A stretch of 59,198 nucleotides of DNA from CAYTZA01 sp964442365. Its GTDB lineage: Bacteria > Patescibacteriota > Minisyncoccia > Phycocordibacterales > DAORIS01. Positions within the stretch are counted from its first letter, which is position 1; every line of letters starts with the position of its first letter. Positions 41,243-49,845 of this stretch are shown here, in pieces. The stretch is taken from NCBI GenBank assembly GCA_964442365.1, contig CAYTZA010000002.1, positions 1 through 59,198 of the forward strand, in the 5' to 3' direction. Below the pieces are notes generated by a model that saw nothing but the letters and a program-made list of their open reading frames with translations, searched no databases and was not told where the DNA came from. The position numbers were made by a program, and so were the translations under genes.

Positions 41243-42208
41243 TTATTTCAAGAAAATACCAAACTGTTCAAGCGCTTTTCTGATTTCTGCTATACCCTTT
41301 GCTCCAAGACCTTCGATTTCAAGAAGATCTTCTTCTTTCTTTCGAGAAAGTCCACCAACAGTACGAATATTTGCACTTGTAAGAGCGTTAATTGTTCGTC
41401 CTGAAAGATCAAGAGATTCTACGCGAGTTTTCAATGACTCGGGGTCAACTTCTTTTTTGTCTTTTGTCTCATGACCTTCATCCATATCACTTACTCCAGA
41501 TACTTTCTCATCAGTTTCTTTGAAACCAACAATAGCTTTGAGTTGTGAAATCATAGTCTGAATAGATCGTTCTAGAGCGTCTTTTGGTGTAAGAGTTCCG
41601 TCTGTTTCAATAAAAATACGAAGGCGGTTGAAATCAGTACGATCACCAACACGCATGTTTTCTACTTCGTATGAAGCGCGACGAATAGGTGTGAAGATAG
41701 CATCAAGACTACTTGTGCCAATATCGACACGATTTTTCTGGTGTACTTCTTTTGGAACATAGCCAAGCCCTGAATCAACAACAAGTTCTATATCAAGATC
41801 TGATGTTTTATCAGTAGTACGAGCAATATATGCATCTGGAGTAAGTATTTCTACTTGACCAACAACTTCTATATCCTTTGCATATATTTCCTGAGCACCT
41901 TTTATTTTAAGATGCATAGTCTGAGGTTCGTTTGTAAGTAAACGAATACGAACCTTTTTAAGGTTAAGAAGAATGGTTATAACATCTTCTTTAACACCAG
42001 AAATAGTTGAAAATTCATGATCTGCACCCTTAATCTTAACTGATGTTATAGCTGCACCTGGAATAGAAGAAAGAATGATACGGCGGAGTGAATTACCAAG
42101 TGTGTGGCCGTATCCAGGATAAAGACCGTCAATTTCAAATGTACCACTAAACCCCTCTTCTCTTACTATCTTTGGCTTCGAAGGCAAAACAATGTGTGGA
42201 TCAAGCAT
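41243..42208 (-). CDS. rpoA: RNA polymerase alpha subunit
   Basis: 321 aa from the ATG at 42208 (MLDPHIVLPSK). N-terminal dimerisation domain with GYGHTLGNSLRRIILSSIPG and a C-terminal DNA-binding domain (about 255-321) with TINALTSANIRTVGGLSRKK, joined by an acidic linker. Earlier in-frame starts at 42289 lack family match and would run into rpsD. Part of the alpha operon. Confidence 0.96.
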   Translation of the reverse strand: MLDPHIVLPSKPKIVREEGFSGTFEIDGLYPGYGHTLGNSLRRIILSSIPGAAITSVKIKGADHEFSTISGVKEDVITILLNLKKVRIRLLTNEPQTMHLKIKGAQEIYAKDIEVVGQVEILTPDAYIARTTDKTSDLDIELVVDSGLGYVPKEVHQKNRVDIGTSSLDAIFTPIRRASYEVENMRVGDRTDFNRLRIFIETDGTLTPKDALERSIQTMISQLKAIVGFKETDEKVSGVSDMDEGHETKDKKEVDPESLKTRVESLDLSGRTINALTSANIRTVGGLSRKKEEDLLEIEGLGAKGIAEIRKALEQFGIFLK

Positions 42209-42263
42209 ATGAGCAAAAATTAATACGTAACAATATACCTTATTATTTAAAATATCGCAAGTT

Positions 42264-42863
42264 TTAACGACTATAAAACTCGAGAACAAGCGCTAAATCG
42301 AACTGGAGTTCTGTTTGATTGAGTACTGGTTGGCCCTGAACTGTAACAATTTTCTTTTCTGGATCGACCTTTATCCAAGAAGGAGCTTTGTGTTTAGGGA
42401 GTGTTTCATCGAGTGTAGAAAAGAGTTTTGCTTTTTGACTACCAGGTCTAATAGATATTACTTCGCCAACTGAAACTTGGTATGAAGGGATATTAACTTT
42501 TTTACCGTTTATCACAATATGTCCATGAGAAACCATTTGTCGAGAAGCTAAACGTGTAGGAGCAAAACCAGCACGATAAACTACGTTATCTAGACGATTT
42601 TCCAAAAGTCCAAAAAGCACCTCTTGCTGATTTAGAACTTTTTTTGAAAGTACTTTTTTTACATAATTTGCAAACTGTTTAGCAGAAAGAACATAAGTAA
42701 AACGAACTTTTTGTTTTTCTACAAGTTGAATACCATAGTTACTTCTAGCAAAATTACGCTTTTGTCGACGACCTTCGCGCAAAGCAAACTTTGGTGTCTG
42801 TGTCTTCTCAAATACCGGAGTATTGAGACGACGAGCAATTTTGTATTTTGACTTTATGAGCAT
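42264..42863 (-). CDS. rpsD: 30S ribosomal protein S4 (uS4)
   Basis: 199 aa. S4 domain (LDNVVYRAGFAPTRLASRQMV and GHIVINGKKVNIPSY) after an N-terminal rRNA-binding region. The four-cysteine zinc site of some S4 proteins is absent. In other bacteria S4 represses this operon; no such mRNA structure was searched for here. Confidence 0.96.
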   Translation of the reverse strand: MLIKSKYKIARRLNTPVFEKTQTPKFALREGRRQKRNFARSNYGIQLVEKQKVRFTYVLSAKQFANYVKKVLSKKVLNQQEVLFGLLENRLDNVVYRAGFAPTRLASRQMVSHGHIVINGKKVNIPSYQVSVGEVISIRPGSQKAKLFSTLDETLPKHKAPSWIKVDPEKKIVTVQGQPVLNQTELQFDLALVLEFYSR

Positions 42864-42878
42864 AATAGTAAATAAGTA

Positions 42879-43325
42879 TTAAACGCGACGAGGCTTCTTT
42901 GGTTTCGGACCATTGTGCGGAACAGGTGTAACATCTTTGATGGTACCAAGAGCAATTGAGCGACTAATAAATCCTCTGATTGATGACTCTCGTCCTGAAC
43001 CAACACCAGAAACAACAACATCGATTTCTTTCATGCCAAGTTCGAGCGCTTTATCACCTAACAACTCGCCAACCTTTGCGGCTGCAAAAGGTGTTCCCTT
43101 CTTTGCCCCTTTAAAACCAAGAGCTCCAGCAGAAGAAGCGGCGAGAGCATTGCCTTTTTTGTCAGCCAAAAGAAGTTTTGTATTGTTGTATGTTGATTGC
43201 ACAAAAAGCATACCTGAAGCAATAACCTTTTTCTTTGATTTTGCTTTTTCTGGTACAGCTTCAGTTTCGACTTTTTTTGTCTTAGTATCAATCTCGCCTT
43301 CTGTTGTAATGCGTTTTTTACCCAT
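42879..43325 (-). CDS. rpsK: 30S ribosomal protein S11 (uS11)
   Basis: 148 aa, with an extra Lys/Glu-rich N-terminal extension of about 30 residues before the core IASGMLFVQSTYNNTKLLLAD (written in part). The conserved end VTPVPHNGPKPKKPRRV is intact. Follows rpsM by 3 nt. Confidence 0.95.
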   Translation of the reverse strand: MGKKRITTEGEIDTKTKKVETEAVPEKAKSKKKVIASGMLFVQSTYNNTKLLLADKKGNALAASSAGALGFKGAKKGTPFAAAKVGELLGDKALELGMKEIDVVVSGVGSGRESSIRGFISRSIALGTIKDVTPVPHNGPKPKKPRRV

Positions 43326-43328
43326 ATA

Positions 43329-43706
43329 TTATTTCTTTTCTTCTTTACGACGACCAGAACCCATAGTCTTTTTAACACCCTTCAAAGTACGAGCGTTAGT
43401 CTTTGTTCTTTGTCCACGAGCTGGAAGTCGACGCATATGACGAACTCCTCGATATGCTTTGATATCTTTAAGTCTTTTTATATTACCAGCAACTTCTCGT
43501 TTCAAATCTCCTTCAATTTTTATACTTTCAACTATTTTACGAATAGCATTTTCTTCGTCAGGAGTAAGATCTTTTGCTTTCTTGCCATATTCCACTTTTG
43601 CTTCATCAAGAATAGTATGCGCACGAGGACGTCCTATACCATAGAGCGTAGTAAGCGCAATTTCCATTCTCTTATTATCGGGAAGTGTTATACCTAGTAT
43701 TCTCAT
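43329..43706 (-). CDS. rpsM: 30S ribosomal protein S13 (uS13)
   Basis: 125 aa. MRILGITLPDNKRMEIALT start, helix-two-turn-helix (LYGIGRPRAHTIL) and the RGVRHMRRLPARGQRTKTNARTLKG end (in parts) are typical. Follows rpmJ by 5 nt. Confidence 0.96.
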   Translation of the reverse strand: MRILGITLPDNKRMEIALTTLYGIGRPRAHTILDEAKVEYGKKAKDLTPDEENAIRKIVESIKIEGDLKREVAGNIKRLKDIKAYRGVRHMRRLPARGQRTKTNARTLKGVKKTMGSGRRKEEKK

Positions 43707-43711
43707 ATTTT

Positions 43712-43828
43712 TTAGCCTTGTCTCTGTTTATGACGAGGGTCAGCACTGCATATAACATATACATAGCCCTTTCGACGGACTACTTTGCATTTTGCACATA
43801 TTTTTTTTACAGATGCTTTGACCTTCAT
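43712..43828 (-). CDS. rpmJ: 50S ribosomal protein L36 (bL36)
   Basis: 38 aa, too short for most gene finders: MKVKASVKKICAKCKVVRRK then GYVYVIC and DPRHKQRQG. The zinc ligands are C, C, C and H (CAKC, VIC, PRH), the normal zinc form. Located between infA and rpsM, its standard place. Confidence 0.95.
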   Translation of the reverse strand: MKVKASVKKICAKCKVVRRKGYVYVICSADPRHKQRQG

Positions 43829-43843
43829 GTAATAATTATAAAA

Positions 43844-44077
43844 TTAAAATCGTCTTGTTATACGAGCTTTTCCCCCATAAGGTTCGAGCTCAAGACTTAC
43901 TTTATCACCAACGAGAACACGTATACGATTAAGGCGCATTTTACCGGCAAGATACGCTAAAACCTGTTTTTTCTCATGAGCATCACTACCAGTAAGTTCT
44001 ACCCGAAACATTGTATTTGGCAAAGCCTCGGTAACAACTCCCTGAACTTCATCTTTTTGTAATGTGTCTGTACTCAC
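43844..44077 (-). CDS. infA: translation initiation factor IF-1
   Basis: 77 aa from a GTG at 44077. OB-fold pattern GVVTEALPNTMFRVEL, LAYLAGKMRLNRIRVLVGDKV (in part), and the end GGKARITRRF. The GTG is preferred to an upstream ATG because the promoter -10 (44090-44095) lies between them. First gene of the alpha operon. Confidence 0.93.
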   Translation of the reverse strand: MSTDTLQKDEVQGVVTEALPNTMFRVELTGSDAHEKKQVLAYLAGKMRLNRIRVLVGDKVSLELEPYGGKARITRRF

Positions 44078-44089
44078 GCAGTGCGAGAT

Positions 44090-44119
44090 ATAGTAGCAGA
44101 TGTATGGGGTTTTCGTCAA
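44090..44119 (-). promoter_or_regulatory. promoter of the infA-rpsI operon
   Basis: TTGACG (44114-44119), 18-bp spacer, TACTAT (44090-44095), 12 nt to the GTG. The only promoter seen for nine genes. Confidence 0.75.
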
Positions 44120-44126
44120 CTGTGTA

Positions 44127-45404
44127 CTACTCAGAAATACGGATTTTCTGTGCATCGGCAGGAAAAGCTGTCTTCCAAAATGGACTTATGACAAATTCCG
44201 CAGTCTTAATCCCTGAATATTTAAGAAGTACTGACTGGGCCTCTTTTCTTGGTACAGAGACCAAATCTTCAGCTAATTTCTCTTTATTGTAAAACCATTT
44301 AACCGTTACAGTGCCTTTTAGTGTAAGAGAAACGTTATTGTTTTTCCACGGTGATAGAGCAGGCCTTGTTTCTATAATAATCTTAGAAAAATCATCCACA
44401 TAAGCCCCTACTTTTAATTCATTGAAAGATGTTTTATCAATAATAATATCCGAGAGCTGTTTTTTAGGAAATACAAAAGTATGACTATCAACAGCATAGG
44501 TGATAGATACAGCCTGACCAGATGTAGCTGTAGATCTAGAAATTTCTTTCATTTCAAAGAAAATAGCACTTGGTATGGTTACAATATCTTCACCTTTATT
44601 TTCTTCTGCGATTTGTTTTCTGAGTTCCGTTTCCATTGATCTAGTTTTTTCAGCAATATCTTGTTCAGATACCTTTTTTTGAACACCAACAAACCCTCCC
44701 GTCATAGCTGTTTTACTACGAGCATACATAGTTTCAAAACGAGGATCTCCCTTGAAACCTGGGATAGTAAAATCTGTCATACCAATATTATAAGATTCCC
44801 CTGCAACATCGGCATATACTGTTACTTCTAGACTACCAGCTTCAATTACCCCAGCTTTCTTTGTGTAACCAGGGACACTGACTTGATTTGCGATACGATA
44901 TATTTTGCCATCGGGTGTTTGAAAACGTGTATTTTTTATAAGTTGTTGAGGAGTAGTTGATTGTTTATTGTATATAATGATCTGACCACTAGCCTTTTTT
45001 TCTACACGTTCTTCACCAGAAGCTGTCACTTCTATGTTTTGATTGGTTGTTTTTGAAACAATATTGTATCGAAGAGCATTTGCAGATGTTGATGTATTTG
45101 AAACAGCATCAACTGAAAGAGAAATTGTTGCTTCCTGACTACGCGGAGTCACTGTTACTTGTGCCCCGCTCAATTTTATAGAATAAAAACCAAGACCTAT
45201 AGCCACAACGAGAATCGGTATAACAATAGCTGCTGTGTAAAAAAACCAAGAGTGCTTCTTTTCTGCTTGATTAAAAATCTCCTCGTCAAAATTATACTCT
45301 GGTTCAGGGGTGATATGATGTTTTCGCTCTAGCGGTGGAGCAGCTTTATGACGGAGGGGGACGTTGCGAATCGATCTTTTATTTGGTGGAATAATATCGT
45401 GCAT
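44127..45404 (-). CDS. single-span extracytoplasmic protein, baseplate J-like segment
   Basis: 425 aa from the ATG at 45404 (MHDIIPPNK). A basic, Pro-rich cytoplasmic N terminus, one membrane helix (about 55-78) and a long outside region with beta-rich repeats. VPGYTKKAGVIEAGSLEV and VYADVAGESYNIGMTDFTIP resemble the baseplate J-like domain. Such CPR proteins may belong to surface or pilus-like machines; the function is unknown. It follows the FtsA/PilM-like gene by 16 bp on the same strand. Confidence 0.65.
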   Translation of the reverse strand: MHDIIPPNKRSIRNVPLRHKAAPPLERKHHITPEPEYNFDEEIFNQAEKKHSWFFYTAAIVIPILVVAIGLGFYSIKLSGAQVTVTPRSQEATISLSVDAVSNTSTSANALRYNIVSKTTNQNIEVTASGEERVEKKASGQIIIYNKQSTTPQQLIKNTRFQTPDGKIYRIANQVSVPGYTKKAGVIEAGSLEVTVYADVAGESYNIGMTDFTIPGFKGDPRFETMYARSKTAMTGGFVGVQKKVSEQDIAEKTRSMETELRKQIAEENKGEDIVTIPSAIFFEMKEISRSTATSGQAVSITYAVDSHTFVFPKKQLSDIIIDKTSFNELKVGAYVDDFSKIIIETRPALSPWKNNNVSLTLKGTVTVKWFYNKEKLAEDLVSVPRKEAQSVLLKYSGIKTAEFVISPFWKTAFPADAQKIRISE

Positions 45405-45420
45405 AGTACTAAGGTGTATT

Positions 45421-46563
45421 CTACACGACAACACCACTATCTTTCAAGAGGCGGTGTGCAAAAAATCCTTCTGCTCCGAGGAAAATATCTGGGGCATGAA
45501 AAAAATGACTACCTATAAAATCTTTAAGGAGATCTTCATGAAGAAAAACTGGATTAATTCTTTCTCTAAAACCCTTCCCTATATCAAGCTTCACTTCTCC
45601 TAAATGTTTTGCAAAAAGTAATCGTGAATCGATGTCGCTCATAACAAGAACAGTTTTTGGTAGTGGTAGATGAACTGATAACTCAGTAAGAGCCTTAGAA
45701 AGATAGTCACTCCATATACTTCTAGCTGTTTCAATATGTTTAATAACTGAAGATTTCCATTCTGGTGTGTGTTTTTTATTGGCATGCAATCGTATTAAAG
45801 AAAGTGTCACTGCTGGAGAGTGTGTATTGGCAAGTGGTCGGAAGGCAGTATGTTTACCGGCTGGAAAAGTAACTGTATTTGCCAATTCTCCTTGTTTTAC
45901 AACAGAAACCTCAGTAATTTCTTCACCCACAACAATCGATACAAAACTACTATCATGAGGCATAATATCTCGTATAACTGAAGCAATTGCAAGTGGGAGA
46001 ACGTTGTGTCGTATCTCAATAACCCGAATATGTTGGTGTATAACAGATTCAATATCCGCAACAAATTGCTCCGCAATTGCACTCATAAGGAGACTGCAAG
46101 AAAGTTTCTTAACGTTTTTTTGATAAGGATTACTTACTTCGTAACCATTTAGACTAATTTTTGTTATATTACTCCCTATAAGTTTTGCTTTGTTTTGACG
46201 AGAAATAAAAATTTCTTCTTCTTTACGTATAAGTGCTTCTAGAAGTTTTTTAGTAACAGTAAAAGTTGTTTCCCTGTGAAGAGTAGTCGTAACCGGCTTT
46301 GATATATGCCATGGAGCACCATAAAAACAAAATATGGAGTGTAGGGGTTCTTTGGGAAGATGCTTTACCGCTTCTTTCGTAACCTTTTTAAGAGTTCTTA
46401 CGGTATGTATTTGCAAATCACTGATCGTTACATCTTTTGATACAGGAAAAGAAACTCGGGTATTCCACAATACTTTAGGCATTGTGCGTTCGTGAGATAT
46501 AAAAGCTACACCAACAGATCCAGATTGAATATCAAATATAAGAGATATAGGAACAGATGCCAT
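45421..46563 (-). CDS. FtsA/PilM-like actin-fold protein
   Basis: 380 aa. The start ISLIFDIQSGSVGVAFIS resembles the phosphate-1 loop of actin-like ATPases, and SFVSIVVGEEITEVSVVKQGE the phosphate-2 strand pair, as in FtsA and PilM; sequence drift is strong and ATP-binding residues are not certain. With the neighbouring single-span protein it looks like a PilM/PilN-type inner-membrane pair (inference). TATACT lies 10 nt before the ATG. Confidence 0.6.
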   Translation of the reverse strand: MASVPISLIFDIQSGSVGVAFISHERTMPKVLWNTRVSFPVSKDVTISDLQIHTVRTLKKVTKEAVKHLPKEPLHSIFCFYGAPWHISKPVTTTLHRETTFTVTKKLLEALIRKEEEIFISRQNKAKLIGSNITKISLNGYEVSNPYQKNVKKLSCSLLMSAIAEQFVADIESVIHQHIRVIEIRHNVLPLAIASVIRDIMPHDSSFVSIVVGEEITEVSVVKQGELANTVTFPAGKHTAFRPLANTHSPAVTLSLIRLHANKKHTPEWKSSVIKHIETARSIWSDYLSKALTELSVHLPLPKTVLVMSDIDSRLLFAKHLGEVKLDIGKGFRERINPVFLHEDLLKDFIGSHFFHAPDIFLGAEGFFAHRLLKDSGVVV

Positions 46564-46611
46564 ACGTCAATACAGTATACCCCAATCAGCATCTCTCGCC
46601 TTATACACAGT

Positions 46612-48399
46612 CTATATAACAGCCTTGATACGACGTACGCCAGCAGATACAGCTTCTTCTTTTACGATTTTAAAACTACCAATTTCTGAAGTATTGATCA
46701 CATGTGGACCACCACAAAATTCTCGACTGTATATTCCAGTTTTTTCATCTCCCACCGTATAAACCTTAACAATATCTCCATAAGTATCACCAAAAGCATG
46801 TATGGCTCCAGTTTTTAGAGCTTCTTCTTTTGGCATTTCCTTGAAAGAAACAGGCAAAGCTTCTTGTATTTTTTTATTAACAATAGTTTCTACTTTTTGT
46901 TTTTCTTCATCAGTCATTTTGGTAGGGTGTGAAAAATCAAAACGCATACGTTCTGCGGTGATATTACTTCCCTTTTGCATAACATGATTTCCGAGTACTT
47001 CTCGAAGGGCTGCATTTAGAAGGTGCGTAGCCGTATGATATCTAGTCTCGACAATACCGGTTCCACCAAGACCTCCTTTAAATTTCTTTTCTGATCCAGA
47101 TCGAGAAAGATCCTGATGAGTTTTCATTTTGGTATTGAAATCTTCAAGATCTACAGCAATACCTTTTTCTTTTGCCAATTCGAGAGTAAGGTCAATAGGA
47201 AAACCATATGAAGAAAAGAGTGTAAAAGCATCAGTACCTTTTTCAAATTCTTTAAGACCATCGACAAGTGTTTTTCTAAATTTCTCTTCTTCTGTTTTTA
47301 TTTCTTTAATAATATTATCTGATTCTGTAGCTAGATTTTGATATATTGGTGAATATTTTTGTATAACAGCCTTTACTATATCGGATAAAGAATTTTTTGG
47401 CATGGCTATAACATCAGAGTATCGTATTGCTCGACGCAATAGTCGACGGACAATATATCCACGATCAGTATTACTTGGAATAACTCCATCTGCCAAAAGA
47501 AATGTAGCTGTGCGGATATGGTCCGCAACAATACGTTCAGCTTTTTGATCACGAGAAGATGCGAGACTTTGAATAGTTTGAAGTATTGGTTCAAAACAAT
47601 CAGTATCAAATACCGTGGTCTTGTTGTTTATAACTGCAGTAGTACGTTCAAGACCCATACCAGTATCAACATTCTTTTTATCCAGGGGTTCATAACTACC
47701 AGTATTTGTCTTGTTAAATTCCATGAAAACATTGTTCCAAATCTCAATCAATCTAAAGGAATCTACAAGATCACTAAATTTTCCTTTGAGTTCACCTACT
47801 TGCGGATTAGTGTCATAGAATATTTCAGTATCGCCACCGCAAGGTCCAGTATTTCCTGCTATCCAAAAGTTATCTTTTACTCCAAGCGGAATAATACGAA
47901 TATTAGAATTCATGATTTCATCATCACCAGCCACTTCAGCGTTGATTCCATGTTTTTTATATATCTCTTTCCATATTTCTATAGATTCTTGATCACGAGG
48001 TATACCCTGTTCACCTTTAAATGTTGTCACATAGAGTCTCTGAGGATCAAGACCTAAGCCATGCTCTTTATCTGTTAGAAATTCCATACTCCAACCAATA
48101 GCTTCTTTTTTGAAATAATCTCCTAAAGACCAATTACCAAGCATCTCAAAAAAGGTAAGGTGACGATTATCACCAATATCGTCTATATCACCTGTACGAA
48201 CGCATTTTTGGACGTTAGCAAGGCGTGTACCTTGTGGATGTGTTTGCCCCAAAAGATACGGTACTAGAGGTTGCATGCCGGCAGTGTTAAACAAAACAGA
48301 AGGATCATTTTCTGGTACGAGAGAAGCTGAAGGAATTATTGCATGCCCCTTACTCTTGAAAAACTCAAGGAATTTTGAACGAATATCTTCTGATTTCAT
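46612..48399 (-). CDS. alaS: alanyl-tRNA synthetase without C-Ala domain
   Basis: 595 aa; the Escherichia coli enzyme has 876. Class II core (FNTAGMQPLVPYLLG, FFEMLGNWSLGDYFK), tRNA-binding helices, and an editing domain with metal ligands HTATH and CGGPH are present. The protein stops soon after the editing domain, so the C-terminal C-Ala/oligomerisation domain is missing; the following sequence holds no second piece. TATATT lies 7 nt before the ATG. Confidence 0.95.
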   Translation of the reverse strand: MKSEDIRSKFLEFFKSKGHAIIPSASLVPENDPSVLFNTAGMQPLVPYLLGQTHPQGTRLANVQKCVRTGDIDDIGDNRHLTFFEMLGNWSLGDYFKKEAIGWSMEFLTDKEHGLGLDPQRLYVTTFKGEQGIPRDQESIEIWKEIYKKHGINAEVAGDDEIMNSNIRIIPLGVKDNFWIAGNTGPCGGDTEIFYDTNPQVGELKGKFSDLVDSFRLIEIWNNVFMEFNKTNTGSYEPLDKKNVDTGMGLERTTAVINNKTTVFDTDCFEPILQTIQSLASSRDQKAERIVADHIRTATFLLADGVIPSNTDRGYIVRRLLRRAIRYSDVIAMPKNSLSDIVKAVIQKYSPIYQNLATESDNIIKEIKTEEEKFRKTLVDGLKEFEKGTDAFTLFSSYGFPIDLTLELAKEKGIAVDLEDFNTKMKTHQDLSRSGSEKKFKGGLGGTGIVETRYHTATHLLNAALREVLGNHVMQKGSNITAERMRFDFSHPTKMTDEEKQKVETIVNKKIQEALPVSFKEMPKEEALKTGAIHAFGDTYGDIVKVYTVGDEKTGIYSREFCGGPHVINTSEIGSFKIVKEEAVSAGVRRIKAVI

Positions 48400-48417
48400 G
48401 ACCCTGAATATATCATA

Positions 48418-49314
48418 TTAAAAAAGTGTCGGCATCTTATGTCCTGAAGGAGCTTTCTTTGTCTTTCTAAGAGTATGTTTTTTCTTGGAAATCGGTAAAT
48501 TTTCTTCTGTTGTTTCGGATAACATTTCTCGTAGTTTAGGGGATGTTTTTACTCTTTCATTTTCAGCTGTTTTTACAGCCCTTACATAACCACAGTGATC
48601 ACAAAACTCTCCCGCCAATGGTATACGTTCATCAACAAGACATTGTTTAAGTGTTTTTAGAGTTTTAGGAATCCAGTCGGTATTTCCTGTATACGGGATA
48701 AGTTTGACATCAAATTCTAGTTTCCCATCAAACGCTATTCGATCTGTTTTTCCATTAACATAAACAAAATAACCAGTAGAAGAAACTTTAAAACCATTTT
48801 GTCTAAAAAGCCATTGATATATTTCCATTTGGCGTCGATATCCATCTTGCCATTCTGCATCAAGATTAACTTCACCATCTTTACTTGTCGCTTTATAGTC
48901 AACAATAAGTAACTCACCTTCTGGATTAATCCATACATCGTCTATACCTCCACGTAAAACTAAGTTTAATTCTTTATCGTGATATGAGATACCACGAGTT
49001 AAAGCATCTCTCCACTCTTCGAGATCTTTGTGAGCGAACGGAACAGCATCGAGACCATAAGTTTTTAATAAAGGATGCGTACTTTGAGCCGCACGATGTA
49101 TATCAAATTCTTTTTTAAGTAATTTATCGACAGCACTGTTTAGATTAAAAGGAAATGATTTTGGTCTTCCCACCCCAAGACGCTGATCAAGATAAAAACA
49201 CCGTTGACACTCGACAAAAAGATCGATTTTTGAACGACTCAAACGAAAAGGCTCCTTGGCCTTGGGGTCAAAGAGTCCTCTCGATCTGCGTCTATAGCTA
49301 TAGTCGCCTGGCAT
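48418..49314 (-). CDS. PD-(D/E)XK nuclease, Cas4/RecB-like
   Basis: 298 aa. Catalytic motifs GGIDDVWINPEGELLIVDYK (D...DYK) and a following QMEIYQWLF helix. Cysteines CQRC near residue 36 and CDHC near 235 could hold an iron-sulfur cluster as in Cas4 and AddB. A Lys/Pro-rich tail follows. It is 2 nt after the DUF7282-like gene. No cas1/cas2 or CRISPR array is near, so a repair or defence role is open. Confidence 0.8.
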   Translation of the reverse strand: MPGDYSYRRRSRGLFDPKAKEPFRLSRSKIDLFVECQRCFYLDQRLGVGRPKSFPFNLNSAVDKLLKKEFDIHRAAQSTHPLLKTYGLDAVPFAHKDLEEWRDALTRGISYHDKELNLVLRGGIDDVWINPEGELLIVDYKATSKDGEVNLDAEWQDGYRRQMEIYQWLFRQNGFKVSSTGYFVYVNGKTDRIAFDGKLEFDVKLIPYTGNTDWIPKTLKTLKQCLVDERIPLAGEFCDHCGYVRAVKTAENERVKTSPKLREMLSETTEENLPISKKKHTLRKTKKAPSGHKMPTLF

Positions 49315-49316
49315 TG

Positions 49317-49799
49317 TTAAGATGTGCGAAATACTGATTCTATAGCAATACCTTCTGGACCTTGAAGTGGTGCGTCGACCTGAAAATCAAAACGATTATC
49401 TCCATCGTCACTGTAAATAATAGCGTGATATGTACCCCCAACAACAGTACCTCTCAAAAGATCAACTGTAGTATTTGTTTCGGTCGCTGTAACTTTTTGA
49501 GCACCTAGAATTCTTCCCGGTTTTCCTCCAATATCTTCAGTCACAACAACCCAAGATGGATCCTTAACTGAAACAGAAGAAATTTGAACAGTAAGTCCAG
49601 CTTTTTGATCGATAACACTCACTGATATACTTTTGTCTACAACAGAATTACTAACAATATTTCGAGGAGTTGAAGTAGAAAGAGCTGTTTCTGTATTTAC
49701 AGAATAATCTTTCCACCATATACCCACTATAAATCCAATAACTAAAGCAACAAAGGCAATCATTGTGTACGTCACGTATTCTTGTTTTATACTCATCAT
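49317..49799 (-). CDS. membrane-anchored DUF7282-like protein
   Basis: 160 aa. An N-terminal membrane helix (about 10-30), a Ser/Thr-rich linker and a beta-sandwich-like domain (SWVVVTED...GGTYHAIIYSDDGDNRFDF) resembling DUF7282 seen in surface proteins. The DDGDNRFD segment may bind calcium. Co-transcribed with the nuclease gene. Confidence 0.65.
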   Translation of the reverse strand: MMSIKQEYVTYTMIAFVALVIGFIVGIWWKDYSVNTETALSTSTPRNIVSNSVVDKSISVSVIDQKAGLTVQISSVSVKDPSWVVVTEDIGGKPGRILGAQKVTATETNTTVDLLRGTVVGGTYHAIIYSDDGDNRFDFQVDAPLQGPEGIAIESVFRTS

Positions 49800-49845
49800 A
49801 CGGTATTTAATTATTTGCTAATAGCTATAGTATACAAAATCCTGT

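Noticed and set aside
42913..43440. 175-codon plus-strand frame opposite rpsK/rpsM
   Set aside because: Antisense shadow of well-conserved ribosomal genes; no promoter or start signal and low-complexity content.
46564..46611. Frameshift as the reason for the short AlaRS
   Set aside because: The bases after the stop and the next gene hold no C-Ala-like sequence in any frame, so the protein is naturally short.
47518..48057. 179-codon plus-strand frame opposite alaS
   Set aside because: Antisense shadow of a clear synthetase gene with no independent support.
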